64,000 bases of DNA from CAWUKT01 sp963923035 (GTDB lineage: Bacteria > Bacteroidota > Bacteroidia > J057 > JADKCL01), in contig CAWUKT010000003.1 of the NCBI GenBank assembly GCA_963923035.1, positions 1-64,000 of the forward strand, written 5' to 3'. Position numbers and translations under genes: made by a program. Numbering within the stretch: position 1 is the stretch's first letter; every line of letters starts with the position of its first letter. Shown piece by piece: positions 8,161-16,646 of this stretch. The notes beneath the pieces are model-generated. The model worked only from the letters and a program-made list of their open reading frames with translations, had not been told where the DNA came from and did not search any database.

Positions 8161-9057
8161 CTATTTCCCCGAAAACAGCCGGCTCCAAAAGCCTTTCTTG
8201 GCCGGTGCCGCCTCCACCGCTACCGGTTCGGGACGCAATCCTTCGAGGTAGCCCATGACCTTTTCCCGGGAATAATCGGGATGGGCGTAGGCAACGGTCC
8301 CGGTGGATGTGCCAAAGGGAGGCCGGTTGAAAATGCTTTCGTGGAAGTCCTTCCACCGGAGCAGGAAATCGTCGGGCATGTCGAAGACCTCCAGTTCGCC
8401 GGGGGCGGTCTGGTAGTAGAATTCCATGCTGGCTTCGCCGCTCATGATGCCGGTGGTGATCGCGAGGCGGTTGTGGTCGGTGGTATTCGCGGGGGAAGCA
8501 TGCACGAGGGCTTGGTTCAGGACAATGGCCTCGCCCGCGCGGACGTTCAGGCTGGTCAGACTGGCCCGCATTTCGTTTTCGTAGCCCGCCCAGAAGAAGG
8601 GAATGGTGGGAGAGCGACGGACCGGGGCAAAGGAATGGCTGCCCGGCAAGACTTCCAATGCGCCATTGACGGCGTCGACGTCCTGGAGCGGCGTCCAAAT
8701 GTTGATGGCGACGTATTGCGATTCGTCGACGATGGTCCAATCCTGGTGCAGGGGCATTTCGCTGCGGTGGCCGGCGGTTTTGCTCAGAAACGCCGATCCG
8801 AAGCAGCGGTAATTCACGAAGTGACCGGGCAGTCTGCGACCGATGATCCCGGCGACCTTGTCGCTGATTTCCTTCTTCAGGTCAAAGTCATTCAGGTAGG
8901 AGCTGGAAAAAAAACCTTCGGGAGGTGCAGGGAAATATTCTCGGTACAATGCCTTCAATTCCGCCACATCCGCCGGCTCCAACAATTGAAGCTGGACATA
9001 GCCTTCCGTTTCGAATTGCTGCTGAAGGGCAGGGTCCTTAAAGATGACCTTTGACAT
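8161..9057 (-). CDS. Phytanoyl-CoA dioxygenase family enzyme (third of three)
   Basis: The 298-residue protein is an Fe(II)/2-oxoglutarate oxygenase of the PhyH type. The facial triad is His104-x-Asp106 (LHQDW) and His186 (LVHASP), with Arg197 as the likely 2-oxoglutarate contact. A DIFNRPxxG-like element near residue 250 is shared with the neighbouring paralogue. The last 25 residues are a Pro/Glu/Ala linker followed by the basic, aromatic tail GFWSRLF, similar in all three paralogues and outside the catalytic fold. It starts one base after the stop of the previous gene. Substrate unknown; family members hydroxylate lipids, amino acids and other small molecules. Confidence 0.88.
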   Translation of the reverse strand: MSKVIFKDPALQQQFETEGYVQLQLLEPADVAELKALYREYFPAPPEGFFSSSYLNDFDLKKEISDKVAGIIGRRLPGHFVNYRCFGSAFLSKTAGHRSEMPLHQDWTIVDESQYVAINIWTPLQDVDAVNGALEVLPGSHSFAPVRRSPTIPFFWAGYENEMRASLTSLNVRAGEAIVLNQALVHASPANTTDHNRLAITTGIMSGEASMEFYYQTAPGELEVFDMPDDFLLRWKDFHESIFNRPPFGTSTGTVAYAHPDYSREKVMGYLEGLRPEPVAVEAAPAKKGFWSRLFSGK

Positions 9058-9058
9058 G

Positions 9059-10006
9059 TCAGTTACTCTTTAATTTTTGCCAAATCCGCGAGAAAAACCC
9101 TCCCGAAGCGGCCGCAGGGACGGCTACCGGCTCGGGAATCGCTTCGGTTGCTTTTTCCACCCGCCCGTATTTCTCCTCCAACATCGCCTGCGTCACATAG
9201 GGGAAATCATAGGGCACCCGCCCCAGGTTCTCTCCAATGCCGGGCCGGTTGAAGATGTCCGCTCCGAAGTTCTGGTACTTGAGCATGAAGTCCTCGTCCT
9301 GCCGGAACAATTCCACTTCCCCGGGCATTTCCTCCTTGTTCGTCCAACAAATCACAATCTCCGCTTCCCGGTGGGTCACAAAGGTGTTGATCACGGGACG
9401 GACCGCATCGCTCAGGTTCGGCGGAGAATAGTGCATGATGCTCTGGTCAAAAATGACCGCCTGGCCCGCCTTGAGGTAAAGGCTTTCCATCCGGTCCTTG
9501 ACCGCCTGCTCCACGCCATCGTAGATGTCCGGCAGGGAAGAGCCGCGGTAGGTCGGATAGATCCGGTGACTGCCTTTGAGGACCTGGATCGCCCCGTTTT
9601 CGGGAGTCAGGTCGACGAGGGGACACCAAATATTGATGCCATTGTATTTGCTTTCGTCCACCAGGCTCATGTCCTGGTGAAGGATCAGTTCGCTTTTGGG
9701 ACCGGGCGCCTTGCTGATGAACGAGCAGAAATAAATCTTGTGGTCGCGGAAGAAGTGGTCGACCCGGTGTTCGATGGTTACGCGGATATCGTTGTGGACG
9801 GCAGTGCGATGGCCCACGTCCTGGTTGAAGGTCGTGGTAAAAAAGCCGGGCTCCGGCTCGGGATGGTAGCCAGCGTAGACCTTGCGAACCGCTTCCAATT
9901 CTGTTGCGCCCAGAAAATCCACCACCACGTAGCCATCCCGTTGGAATTGGGTGTGGCGCTCGTCGTCCTGGAAGACCTGTGCGATATTTCCCCAGGTAAA
10001 TGCCAT
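9059..10006 (-). CDS. Phytanoyl-CoA dioxygenase family enzyme (second of three)
   Basis: The 315-residue PhyH-type oxygenase has iron ligands His110-x-Asp112 (LHQDMS) and His192 (MHYSPPN), with Arg203 as the probable 2-oxoglutarate contact. As in its neighbours, the catalytic part is followed by a Pro/Ala/Glu linker (EPVAVPAAA) and a basic aromatic tail, GGFFSRIWQKLKSN. Its ATG shares one base with the upstream stop (TGATG at 10008-10004), which indicates translational coupling. The three proteins are clearly paralogous but strongly diverged, so they probably act on different positions of one compound or on related compounds (inference). Confidence 0.88.
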   Translation of the reverse strand: MAFTWGNIAQVFQDDERHTQFQRDGYVVVDFLGATELEAVRKVYAGYHPEPEPGFFTTTFNQDVGHRTAVHNDIRVTIEHRVDHFFRDHKIYFCSFISKAPGPKSELILHQDMSLVDESKYNGINIWCPLVDLTPENGAIQVLKGSHRIYPTYRGSSLPDIYDGVEQAVKDRMESLYLKAGQAVIFDQSIMHYSPPNLSDAVRPVINTFVTHREAEIVICWTNKEEMPGEVELFRQDEDFMLKYQNFGADIFNRPGIGENLGRVPYDFPYVTQAMLEEKYGRVEKATEAIPEPVAVPAAASGGFFSRIWQKLKSN

Positions 10007-11025
10007 CAGCCAAAGAGTCGTTTGAAAAATCCACGGACACCGCCCGCTTTCACGGGCTCAGGAGCGGGTTCTGGCTCCGGTTGCGGCTCCTCCTTTTTGC
10101 TCCCGTCGATGTTGTAATTGAACAACCGCGCCATTTTCTCCACGAGGGGCACATTCATCGTATTGTCCGGGTGGGCCTTGATCATGTCCAGGATGTCGTC
10201 GGCCGAAAACTCGGGCAATTCCCGCGGCAAGGTACCGACGAGGTCGACGTCGGTCGGCTTCTGGCCATTGTTGTACATGTCCGACAACATGCCATTGTTG
10301 TAGTGCTTGAACCAGTCCATGGTGACCGCGTAGCGTTCCACGACTTTCTGGTCCTCGTTGGGGAGCAGGTAGTGGTGGTACAGGCTGGCCCCGGCCTGGG
10401 TCACCCCGATGCCAGCCGCGAGGCGGGGCTCGGAAGTGGTATTGGGCGGGGAGGCGTGGATGGTGCGGTTGTCGAAAATGAGGGCTTCCCCGGCCTTCAT
10501 GGGCTTGAGTTGGAGGTAGGGAAACAGGGTGAACATGTGGTCACTGATGGGCGTCTTGCACTGGGGCGACGGGCTGGCCCGGAGGTAATCCCAGTATTTG
10601 TGGGACCCATTGATCACGCCCATGCAACCATTGTCCATGTCCGTATCGACCAGCGCCGTCCAAACCGTCATGCTGGAAAACTTCGATTCGTCCACGAAGG
10701 TCCAGTCCTGGTGGGGAGGGACCACGCCCTTGGGATTGTGCTCCTTGACCACGTAGGCGGCAGTGAAGACCTGGTAGTCCTGGAAGTACTGCTCTAATTT
10801 GGGGCCGATGGTGTCCTTTAATTTGCCCATCACCTGCTCCTTGTATTCCATACTGGCCTTGTCGAGGCTGACGTGGAAACCGTATTCGGGGAGGTCCGTC
10901 GCAGGTAAATCCTGGTAAAAGGCGCGCAGATCAGCGACTTCTTCGTCATTGAGGAGCGGCAGGACAATCCAGCCGCGCTCATCAAAATGTTCCTGGTGGT
11001 CGGGGTTTTTAAAAATTGCCGTCAT
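10006..11025 (-). CDS. Phytanoyl-CoA dioxygenase family enzyme (first of three)
   Basis: I start at ATG 11025 (MTAIFKNPDHQEHFDERGW), which aligns with the starts of both paralogues; an in-frame codon at 11076 would add unrelated residues. The 339-residue product has His105-x-Asp107 (PPHQDW), His190 (TIHASPPN) and Arg201. It ends with a linker of Glu-Pro repeats (about 310-325) and the tail GGVRGFFKRLFG. It carries an extra segment between the catalytic core and the tail compared with its neighbours. It is the first gene of the coupled three-gene set. No other pathway gene is adjacent, so the product of the pathway remains unknown. Confidence 0.88.
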   Translation of the reverse strand: MTAIFKNPDHQEHFDERGWIVLPLLNDEEVADLRAFYQDLPATDLPEYGFHVSLDKASMEYKEQVMGKLKDTIGPKLEQYFQDYQVFTAAYVVKEHNPKGVVPPHQDWTFVDESKFSSMTVWTALVDTDMDNGCMGVINGSHKYWDYLRASPSPQCKTPISDHMFTLFPYLQLKPMKAGEALIFDNRTIHASPPNTTSEPRLAAGIGVTQAGASLYHHYLLPNEDQKVVERYAVTMDWFKHYNNGMLSDMYNNGQKPTDVDLVGTLPRELPEFSADDILDMIKAHPDNTMNVPLVEKMARLFNYNIDGSKKEEPQPEPEPAPEPVKAGGVRGFFKRLFG

Positions 11026-11258
11026 CGTTTTGAATATAAGAAAGATTGCCGGAATGGAGAGCCCGCGCGGGGTCAAATCATTTTTCTGCCCGATCCGTTT
11101 CCCCCTGCATTTTCATTCCCCGTCTCATTCTCCCATCCATCGAGCCACATCCCATATTCACAGCCCTTTTGCCCCCTGGTTACCGAAAAATGTTTATTTT
11201 AGGCCTGGATATGTCCACTTTGGAATCAAATTTGATAGACATTCCGGAAAAGAGAATC

Positions 11259-11927
11259 ATGACTGCTATGAAAAAATTTTTGACACTTGCTGCCGTCCTC
11301 TTCTTGACGGCCTGGACTGTACAAGCCCAGAAAACCATGGAAGGCAACGAAAAATCTCCCCTGGGCGATTCCGGCCCCTGTCTCGTCGTCGAAGTTGAAG
11401 GCCAAAGAGACAATGTAGAAGACGTTATGAAGGACAAGTTCAAAAAGCTCAAGACGGGCAAGAAGAAGGGATTTGTCGCAATGGAAAAGCAGGCCTACGA
11501 TGAAATTTCCACTACGACCATTGACCTCTATTACAAGGTAGACAAGGCCGGCGACAACAAGTCCAAGGTCATCATGTTCCTTTCCACTGGCTACGACAAC
11601 TGGATGACGGCCCAGACCCACTCCCAGGAAGTCAGCAATGCCAAGGCTATTCTCGACGGCCTCGCCCGCGAAGTCCGCGTCTACGAATTGAATCTGGCCA
11701 TCGAAGCCCAAACCAAGGTGGTAGAAGGTGCGGTGAAGGAGCAGGAAGGATTGGAAAAAGACCTGGAAAAGCTCGAAAAGGACCATACGAAGTTGGAAGA
11801 AGAACTGGCTGAAAACAAGCAGGACCAGGAAACCAACAAGAAGTCTCAGGAAGAGCAGAAAAAGAAAATCGAAGAGCAGAAGAAATTGCTGGACGAATTG
11901 CAGAAGCAACTCGGTTCTGTGCAGTAA
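11259..11927 (+). CDS. Exported coiled-coil protein, function unknown
   Basis: ATG 11259 is chosen because GGAAAAGAG lies just upstream and a normal signal peptide follows (MKKFLTLAAVLFLTAWTVQAQ after three extra residues); ATG 11268 is an alternative. The 222-residue product has a small globular part (to about residue 125, with DLYYKVD and SKVIMFLSTGYDNW). A long charged coiled coil of Glu, Lys and Gln follows to the end. It is probably periplasmic and oligomeric. Similar small proteins are widespread in Bacteroidota without known function. It converges on the TPR gene at 11978 and shares its terminator. Confidence 0.8.
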   Translation: MTAMKKFLTLAAVLFLTAWTVQAQKTMEGNEKSPLGDSGPCLVVEVEGQRDNVEDVMKDKFKKLKTGKKKGFVAMEKQAYDEISTTTIDLYYKVDKAGDNKSKVIMFLSTGYDNWMTAQTHSQEVSNAKAILDGLAREVRVYELNLAIEAQTKVVEGAVKEQEGLEKDLEKLEKDHTKLEEELAENKQDQETNKKSQEEQKKKIEEQKKLLDELQKQLGSVQ

Positions 11928-11943
11928 GCTCTTTTCAACCTCT

Positions 11944-11977
11944 AAAAAACGCTATTCTCGTCGGGAATGGCGTTTTT
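11944..11977. terminator. Bidirectional intrinsic terminator
   Basis: AAAAAACGCTATTC (11944-11957) pairs with GAATGGCGTTTTTT (11964-11977) with a single G-U pair. The flanking A and T runs make it work on both strands, between the convergent genes ending at 11927 and 11978. Confidence 0.85.
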
Positions 11978-13483
11978 TTATGCCTGAACGGCCCCTTCCC
12001 GCACCACGTCCACCAGGGAACGCCCCTGCTGCCGCGCCTCGAGCCAGCGCCCCAGCAGGACAAAGTTGTCCGAGCGGACCTTGAAACCTCCTGCCAGCGT
12101 CTCCGCCAATTCATTGGCGTAGGTGCGCAATGCGGCCGACCGGTCCCGCCAATCCCCCAGATCGATCAGCTGCACCATGAAGTCCGTGAAGCCCTGCTCC
12201 ACGGCAAAGCTCGAGCCCGACTGCTTCCATTGCCGGCGCCATTTGCGGGCGTATTTCATGATCTGTTCTGGGTCGTCCTGTTCGTAGGCGAAGATGAGCA
12301 GGAAGCAGCGGCAGGCCGCCTGGAGGTTGACCCGGCCATTGGGTTCCTCGACGACGCGGCGGGCAAAGCGCTGGGCGCGCCGGACGTTTCCGGCCAACCA
12401 AAAGGCCATCGAAAAGAGGTACAAGATATAGGTCAGGGTGGCCCCGGGCGTTTTGTCGCGGTGTTCGCGGAGGCCGGCCATGAGGTAGCCCTCGTGCTCC
12501 GCCAGGGGCCGGGTATTCCCGGTATTGAAGGTGTAGATGGACAGGTTGGTGGCGAGGTTGATGAAGTTGGCGAGCCGGACCTTGTCGTTGTGGGAGGGCA
12601 AATCGAGGAGTTTCAGGGTGGCTTGCAGGGCATCCTCGTAGCGGCCGATGACATTGAGGCAGAGGCAATAACCGCCGACGGTATAGACGTAGCGGACCGG
12701 CTCTTCGTCGATCAGAAAGGAATGCCGCTCAAACAGGCCCATCATTTTTTCCAGGACTTCAGCCCGGCCTTTGAAGTCGAGTTGGTGGTGGCGGACCACA
12801 TTCCAGATCCGGTATTTGGTGGATTGGGCGCGGACGGGGAGTTCCGCGTCCGGCTGCGACAATTCGGGCGTGGCCTCGATCTGGCGGACGGCTTCGGGAT
12901 CGAACCGGCCCGAGCGGGAAGCCTCACCGAGCACATTGGCGAGGTGCTTGTCCTGGATATCTTTCAATCCCTGGATCAGCTTCAAATTTTCCAGCACATC
13001 ATCCCGCAGCGCCACAATTTTTTCCCGCTCCTCCTTCAATTCTGCCGGCCTGGCCACAAACGGAAGCGCCTTCAATTCATAATCCGCCAACTCCAACAGG
13101 GCCCGGTGCCGCTCTTCCCGCACCGCAATTTCCCGCGCCTTCTGGATTTTCTTCATCGCAATGGGCTCCAAGCTCCGGTCCAGCAGCACCCGAATCTCTG
13201 TCAACCGGTTCTGCATTTGGGTCTCGGGATGCTCATCGTAAATGCGGAGAGACCGGAGGATCATCTCCATGAGGTGCTTCTTGGCTTCGGAAAAATTGCT
13301 GAATTGGAACCTTTCCCGCAGCACCGCCTCGTCATACACCTTCTGTTCGTCCACCGCCCGGAACAATTCCAGGTACTTGTAATCGGTCTTCTTTCCCCGC
13401 GTCCGCGCATAACGGGCGAGGTTGTCCTTGTCCCGCTTGTCCATGGATTGGATGAGATGAAACAGATATTCAGTCTTTTTCAC
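11978..13483 (-). CDS. TPR-like cytoplasmic protein, regulator-like family (copy B0)
   Basis: The 501-residue protein is helical throughout, with no signal peptide or membrane segment. Its N-terminal 95 residues (LIQSMDKRDKDNLARYAR, then YLELFRAVDEQ) resemble those of the two proteins at 51774-53309 and 59500-61044, although more distantly. The last 40 residues (DNFVLLGRWLEARQQGRS) match the shared end motif of those proteins. A compact N-terminal domain, possibly winged-helix, followed by TPR-like helices suggests a regulator or scaffold, but no function is established. The start codon is GTG with no clear Shine-Dalgarno site; the next ATG is residue 14. Unlike the other copies it has no overlapping T9SS gene. 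Confidence 0.82.
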   Translation of the reverse strand: MKKTEYLFHLIQSMDKRDKDNLARYARTRGKKTDYKYLELFRAVDEQKVYDEAVLRERFQFSNFSEAKKHLMEMILRSLRIYDEHPETQMQNRLTEIRVLLDRSLEPIAMKKIQKAREIAVREERHRALLELADYELKALPFVARPAELKEEREKIVALRDDVLENLKLIQGLKDIQDKHLANVLGEASRSGRFDPEAVRQIEATPELSQPDAELPVRAQSTKYRIWNVVRHHQLDFKGRAEVLEKMMGLFERHSFLIDEEPVRYVYTVGGYCLCLNVIGRYEDALQATLKLLDLPSHNDKVRLANFINLATNLSIYTFNTGNTRPLAEHEGYLMAGLREHRDKTPGATLTYILYLFSMAFWLAGNVRRAQRFARRVVEEPNGRVNLQAACRCFLLIFAYEQDDPEQIMKYARKWRRQWKQSGSSFAVEQGFTDFMVQLIDLGDWRDRSAALRTYANELAETLAGGFKVRSDNFVLLGRWLEARQQGRSLVDVVREGAVQA

Positions 13484-13807
13484 GAAAAATCAACTTATTT
13501 TTTTGAGTTCGAAGAGGGATTTAATTCTCTAATATAGAACAAGTTGAGAAATGAAATGGGATTTAGTATCTCTTATTTTTGCAAAAAGCTGGTTTGAGGA
13601 AGGGGAAACAAAGTGCGACCTTCAATACGGAATCTTGAAGCAAATAGTGGATCAAGGAATCCACACGTTCTTTCCAGGCGCAAATAAAATTGGCAGTGCG
13701 GATGCGTTGAATGCCTTAAAAAACAACGTGACAGCGTCGCCAAGCAAATTAACGCCCAACAAACCATCCCGACCATTTTTGTCACGCTTTGAAGAAAGCA
13801 CAAAAGA
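13484..13807. other. Intergenic region upstream of B0
   Basis: This is an AT-rich stretch between the divergently oriented B0 promoter side and the terminator of the minus-strand gene at 13860. Short open frames cross it but none has a credible start site, domain or coding bias. No RNA gene was recognised. It probably holds the B0 promoter. Confidence 0.5.
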
Positions 13808-13844
13808 AACCGGCCCTCTTGACGAAGTGGGCCGGTTCTTTTTT
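13808..13844. terminator. Intrinsic terminator hairpin
   Basis: AACCGGCCC (13808-13816) pairs perfectly with GGGCCGGTT (13829-13837). A T run follows on the plus strand and a shorter one on the minus strand. It most likely ends the minus-strand gene that stops at 13860. Confidence 0.75.
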
Positions 13845-13859
13845 CGTTCTATGTTCATC

Positions 13860-14696
13860 TTAATGCTGGCCTGTATGAAACAGGCGGGTAGCTCCATTGA
13901 GTCCACATTTTTGGTAGCGGTGGTAGGCCGCACCGGCCGCCTTCCGAATTTCCGCGCCCGATTTGCCCGCTCCCCACGCATCCAATACCGCCCGCACAAC
14001 ATAGGCTTCGGGCGCCATGAGTCCCGTCGTCGTCAGCAAGGGATAGGCTCCGGCCTGGTTGAGGGGCTGGATGAAATAGTCGCGGGAAATGCAGGCAATG
14101 ACCACGGCATCTTTCTTCCCCGCCTCCATGTCGCGGGGAATGTCCACGTCCACATCCATCAGTCCATTGTGCCCGTTCATCACGAGGAGGTCCGCCCCCT
14201 TGCCCGCCTGGATGGTCCGGCCGTCGTCCAGGCGCAGGGTGCAGGCCTTTTTCCCCGCCAAATAATCGAAATAATCCTCCAGTGCCTGCTGCATATAGGC
14301 ACCGTCGTAGGCATCCGCCACGAAGATCACCCGGTGGCCATCGGGGAAGGTTTTCTCCCAGACCACCCGGTCAAGGATGTATTTCGACGCGGGCACCTCG
14401 TCGAGCTGGGTCATCCAATCGTCCGACCGCTTGAAATGGGTCCGGACGCCGTATCCCGCCCCCCAATACAAATTGGTGCGGGTATTCTGGCCGTTGCCGA
14501 GCGAGGCGTTGACCGGGACGATGCCCTGGTGGTCGTTGTCGCAGAGCGGCACAATGACGTGTGCGATCCAGGGTTCGCCGGCGGCCTTTTTGGCTTCCAG
14601 GCGTTGGCGGATCTCGGTCCGGTCCGGGGCCAGAGATTGGGCCCAGAGCAATGAGCAAAGGAAAGGGCTGAGCAGGATGAACAGGTGGATGCGCAT
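13860..14696 (-). CDS. Exported protein of unknown function
   Basis: The 278-residue product has a signal peptide (1-19, ending LLWAQ) and a globular mature part. Notable segments are HVIVPLCDNDHQGIVPV, NLYWGAGYGVRTHFK, HRVIFVADAYDGAYM, DLLVMNGHNGLMDV and VIACISRDYF. The alternation of hydrophobic strands with D/H/G-rich loops suggests an alpha/beta enzyme-like fold, but I recognise no family motif with a known reaction. A long frame on the opposite strand is a codon-bias shadow; the signal peptide and strand-like pattern favour this one. It stands alone, with its terminator at 13808-13844. Confidence 0.78.
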   Translation of the reverse strand: MRIHLFILLSPFLCSLLWAQSLAPDRTEIRQRLEAKKAAGEPWIAHVIVPLCDNDHQGIVPVNASLGNGQNTRTNLYWGAGYGVRTHFKRSDDWMTQLDEVPASKYILDRVVWEKTFPDGHRVIFVADAYDGAYMQQALEDYFDYLAGKKACTLRLDDGRTIQAGKGADLLVMNGHNGLMDVDVDIPRDMEAGKKDAVVIACISRDYFIQPLNQAGAYPLLTTTGLMAPEAYVVRAVLDAWGAGKSGAEIRKAAGAAYHRYQKCGLNGATRLFHTGQH

Positions 14697-14832
14697 GTCG
14701 GCATAACGGAGGGCGGGGGAATGGTTACAGGTCGGGAGAAATGAAAGGGCGGGCTAAGCCAATCAAAATCAACGGAGAGGGATACTAATTCCGGTCAAGA
14801 TTCGTTAGATTCGTAGTACCAAAAGGATCACC

Positions 14833-15012
14833 ATGAAATTACGGGAACGCGAATACCAATCACAGTTTGACCGGCGCAACCGCCGGGACCGCCGGATCGT
14901 ACCGGAGTACGACCGCGAACCGATCGACTTCCGTCGCATCATGTTCAAGTACGGCCCCTGGGCCGTGGGTGCCGCCGTGGTCTACTGGGCGGTCAGCACC
15001 TACATTTTCTGA
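14833..15012 (+). CDS. Small membrane protein, 59 residues
   Basis: An open frame begins at ATG 14833 with AAAGGATCACC directly upstream, a strong Shine-Dalgarno site for this genome. It encodes 59 residues. The first 38 are highly charged, with Arg/Asp/Glu-rich stretches such as RRNRRDRR at 14-21. The last 17 (WAVGAAVVYWAVSTYIF) form one transmembrane helix ending at the C-terminus, so it would be a tail-anchored inner-membrane protein with a basic cytoplasmic arm. No family is recognised. It lies 64 bp upstream of the DUF2079 membrane protein and may be co-transcribed with it. Confidence 0.65.
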   Translation: MKLREREYQSQFDRRNRRDRRIVPEYDREPIDFRRIMFKYGPWAVGAAVVYWAVSTYIF

Positions 15013-15076
15013 TCCCATTTCCCCCTCCGTATTTCCCTTTCTTTAGGCAGGTCAATTTTCTATTTTGGCCCTGCAC

Positions 15077-16567
15077 ATGGAAATTCAGCGTCCCCACCAA
15101 CTGACATTGCGGCAACGTTGGGCCTTATTGGGCTTGCTGGCGCTCTTTTTCCTGTTCTTCGCCTCCATTTCCTTCGTCAACCACTACTTCTTCCGCACCT
15201 TCGGCTGGGACCTCGGCTATTTCACCGCCGCCATCTTTGACTACTCCGAAGGCCGCCTCAACGAATACGACCTCTACAATACGGGGCTCCGCTTCACCCT
15301 GGGCGACCATTTCGAGCCGATCCTGTTCCTCATTGCCCCTTTCCAACCCATTTTCGGCCAGTACACCCTCCTCCTCGTCCAAATCCTCGCCATCCTCAGC
15401 GGTGGCTACGGCGCATTTGTCTACGTCCGCACCCGCACCGACAATCCCTGGCTGCCCCACCTGGCCCTGATCCATTTTCTGTCGATCTGGGGAATCACCT
15501 CCGCCCTCGCCTTCGACTACCACAACAATGTCGTCGGAGCCATGTTCTTGCCCTGGTTCCTCCATTATTTCCAGAAAGAAAAATTCCGTACGGCGCTTTT
15601 GTTCCTGTTGCTCTTGTGCATGTCGAAGGAAAACATGGCGCTCTGGGGCATCTTTTTGGGATTGGGAATTGGGCTGGCGAATTGGCGGAGTCGGAAAAAA
15701 GTGCTGGCTGCGATGGGCATGACGGTTTTTGCCGGAGTCTATTTTGTCTGGGTCATGAAGGTCGTCCTCCCCTACTACCAGCCGGAGGGCTTCGAATACG
15801 TCCATTTCAAGTACAAGGCGCTTGGGTCGGGATTGCGGGAGGCGCTGGAGACGATTGTGACCCGGCCGCTCTACGCTTTCGAATTGCTGTATACCAACCA
15901 TATTCCGGAGAATCCGGCCCTGGATGGGTTGAAAATTGAATTGTACCGGATGATGCTGTGGTCGGGGGGGCTCGCGTTCTTGATTCGTCCCCACTACCTC
16001 GTGATGAGCCTGCCGATCATCGGCCAGAAGGTCTTCTCCGACAAGGCGGGTGCCTGGGGCATCAACAACCATTACTCCATTGAATTGGTGCCTTTGCTGT
16101 CCATCGCGGTCTGTGAAGTCCTCATTCGGATTCGCCAGCGGCCGTTTCGGATGGCCTTGGGTGTCCTGGTGGCCGGCGTGACCCTGTTTGCGACGCTTAA
16201 TTCCTTTTGGCACCGTGACCCGATATTCCTCCGCACCGACAACCTCAACGTCTTTTCGGCCTCCCACTGGCAGTCGAATGGCTATAACCACGAGACCGTT
16301 TACGAGGCCCTGACGTATATTCCGGAAGGGGATTCGGTCTGCGCGAGCAGCCGGGTGGTTCCGCATGTGGCCACGCGGGAATGCACGCACATGTTCCCGT
16401 TCATTGGCGCGGCCGACTATGTCATCCACGTCGACGACGGCACCAATTTTCCCGAACCACCTGAAGACCACTTCCGCGCGCTCGACTACCTCCAGGCCGA
16501 CACCAATTGGCAGGTCATTTTTGAGAAGGAGAATGTGCGCCTGTGGGAGAAGGTGAACCAGAAGTAA
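15077..16567 (+). CDS. DUF2079-type integral membrane protein
   Basis: The start is ATG 15077; a TTG twelve bases upstream is less likely. The 496-residue protein begins with a transmembrane helix (WALLGLLALFFLFFASISF). It then has the features of the DUF2079 family: GWDLGYFTAAIFDYSEG, TLGDHFEPILFLIAPF, SALAFDYHNN and MSKENMALWGIFLG. About nine membrane helices are followed by a soluble C-terminal part from about 390. The family resembles GT-C membrane glycosyltransferases, with acidic residues in the first loop, but its reaction is unknown. A TATTTTG box at 15061-15067 lies just upstream of the start. Confidence 0.85.
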   Translation: MEIQRPHQLTLRQRWALLGLLALFFLFFASISFVNHYFFRTFGWDLGYFTAAIFDYSEGRLNEYDLYNTGLRFTLGDHFEPILFLIAPFQPIFGQYTLLLVQILAILSGGYGAFVYVRTRTDNPWLPHLALIHFLSIWGITSALAFDYHNNVVGAMFLPWFLHYFQKEKFRTALLFLLLLCMSKENMALWGIFLGLGIGLANWRSRKKVLAAMGMTVFAGVYFVWVMKVVLPYYQPEGFEYVHFKYKALGSGLREALETIVTRPLYAFELLYTNHIPENPALDGLKIELYRMMLWSGGLAFLIRPHYLVMSLPIIGQKVFSDKAGAWGINNHYSIELVPLLSIAVCEVLIRIRQRPFRMALGVLVAGVTLFATLNSFWHRDPIFLRTDNLNVFSASHWQSNGYNHETVYEALTYIPEGDSVCASSRVVPHVATRECTHMFPFIGAADYVIHVDDGTNFPEPPEDHFRALDYLQADTNWQVIFEKENVRLWEKVNQK

Positions 16568-16606
16568 TCGCCCCTCCATTCCTTTTACCGTCCCCCCCTT
16601 TTTTTC

Positions 16607-16646
16607 TATCTTGCAGTCCATTATGTACACCAATCCCCTGGTATGA
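16607..16646 (+). promoter_or_regulatory. Putative promoter box and seven-codon leader frame before deoC
   Basis: TATCTTGC at 16607-16614 resembles the Bacteroidota -7 element (TAnnTTTG). Downstream, ATG 16623 opens a seven-codon frame (MYTNPLV) whose TGA (16644-16646) overlaps the deoC ATG (16643). deoC has no Shine-Dalgarno site, so translational coupling from this mini-frame is possible. A chance occurrence is equally possible. Confidence 0.3.

Noticed and set aside
13551..14654. Long plus-strand frame opposite the exported protein at 13860-14696
   Set aside because: It runs through a strong terminator hairpin and has no signal or domain. The minus-strand product has a proper signal peptide.
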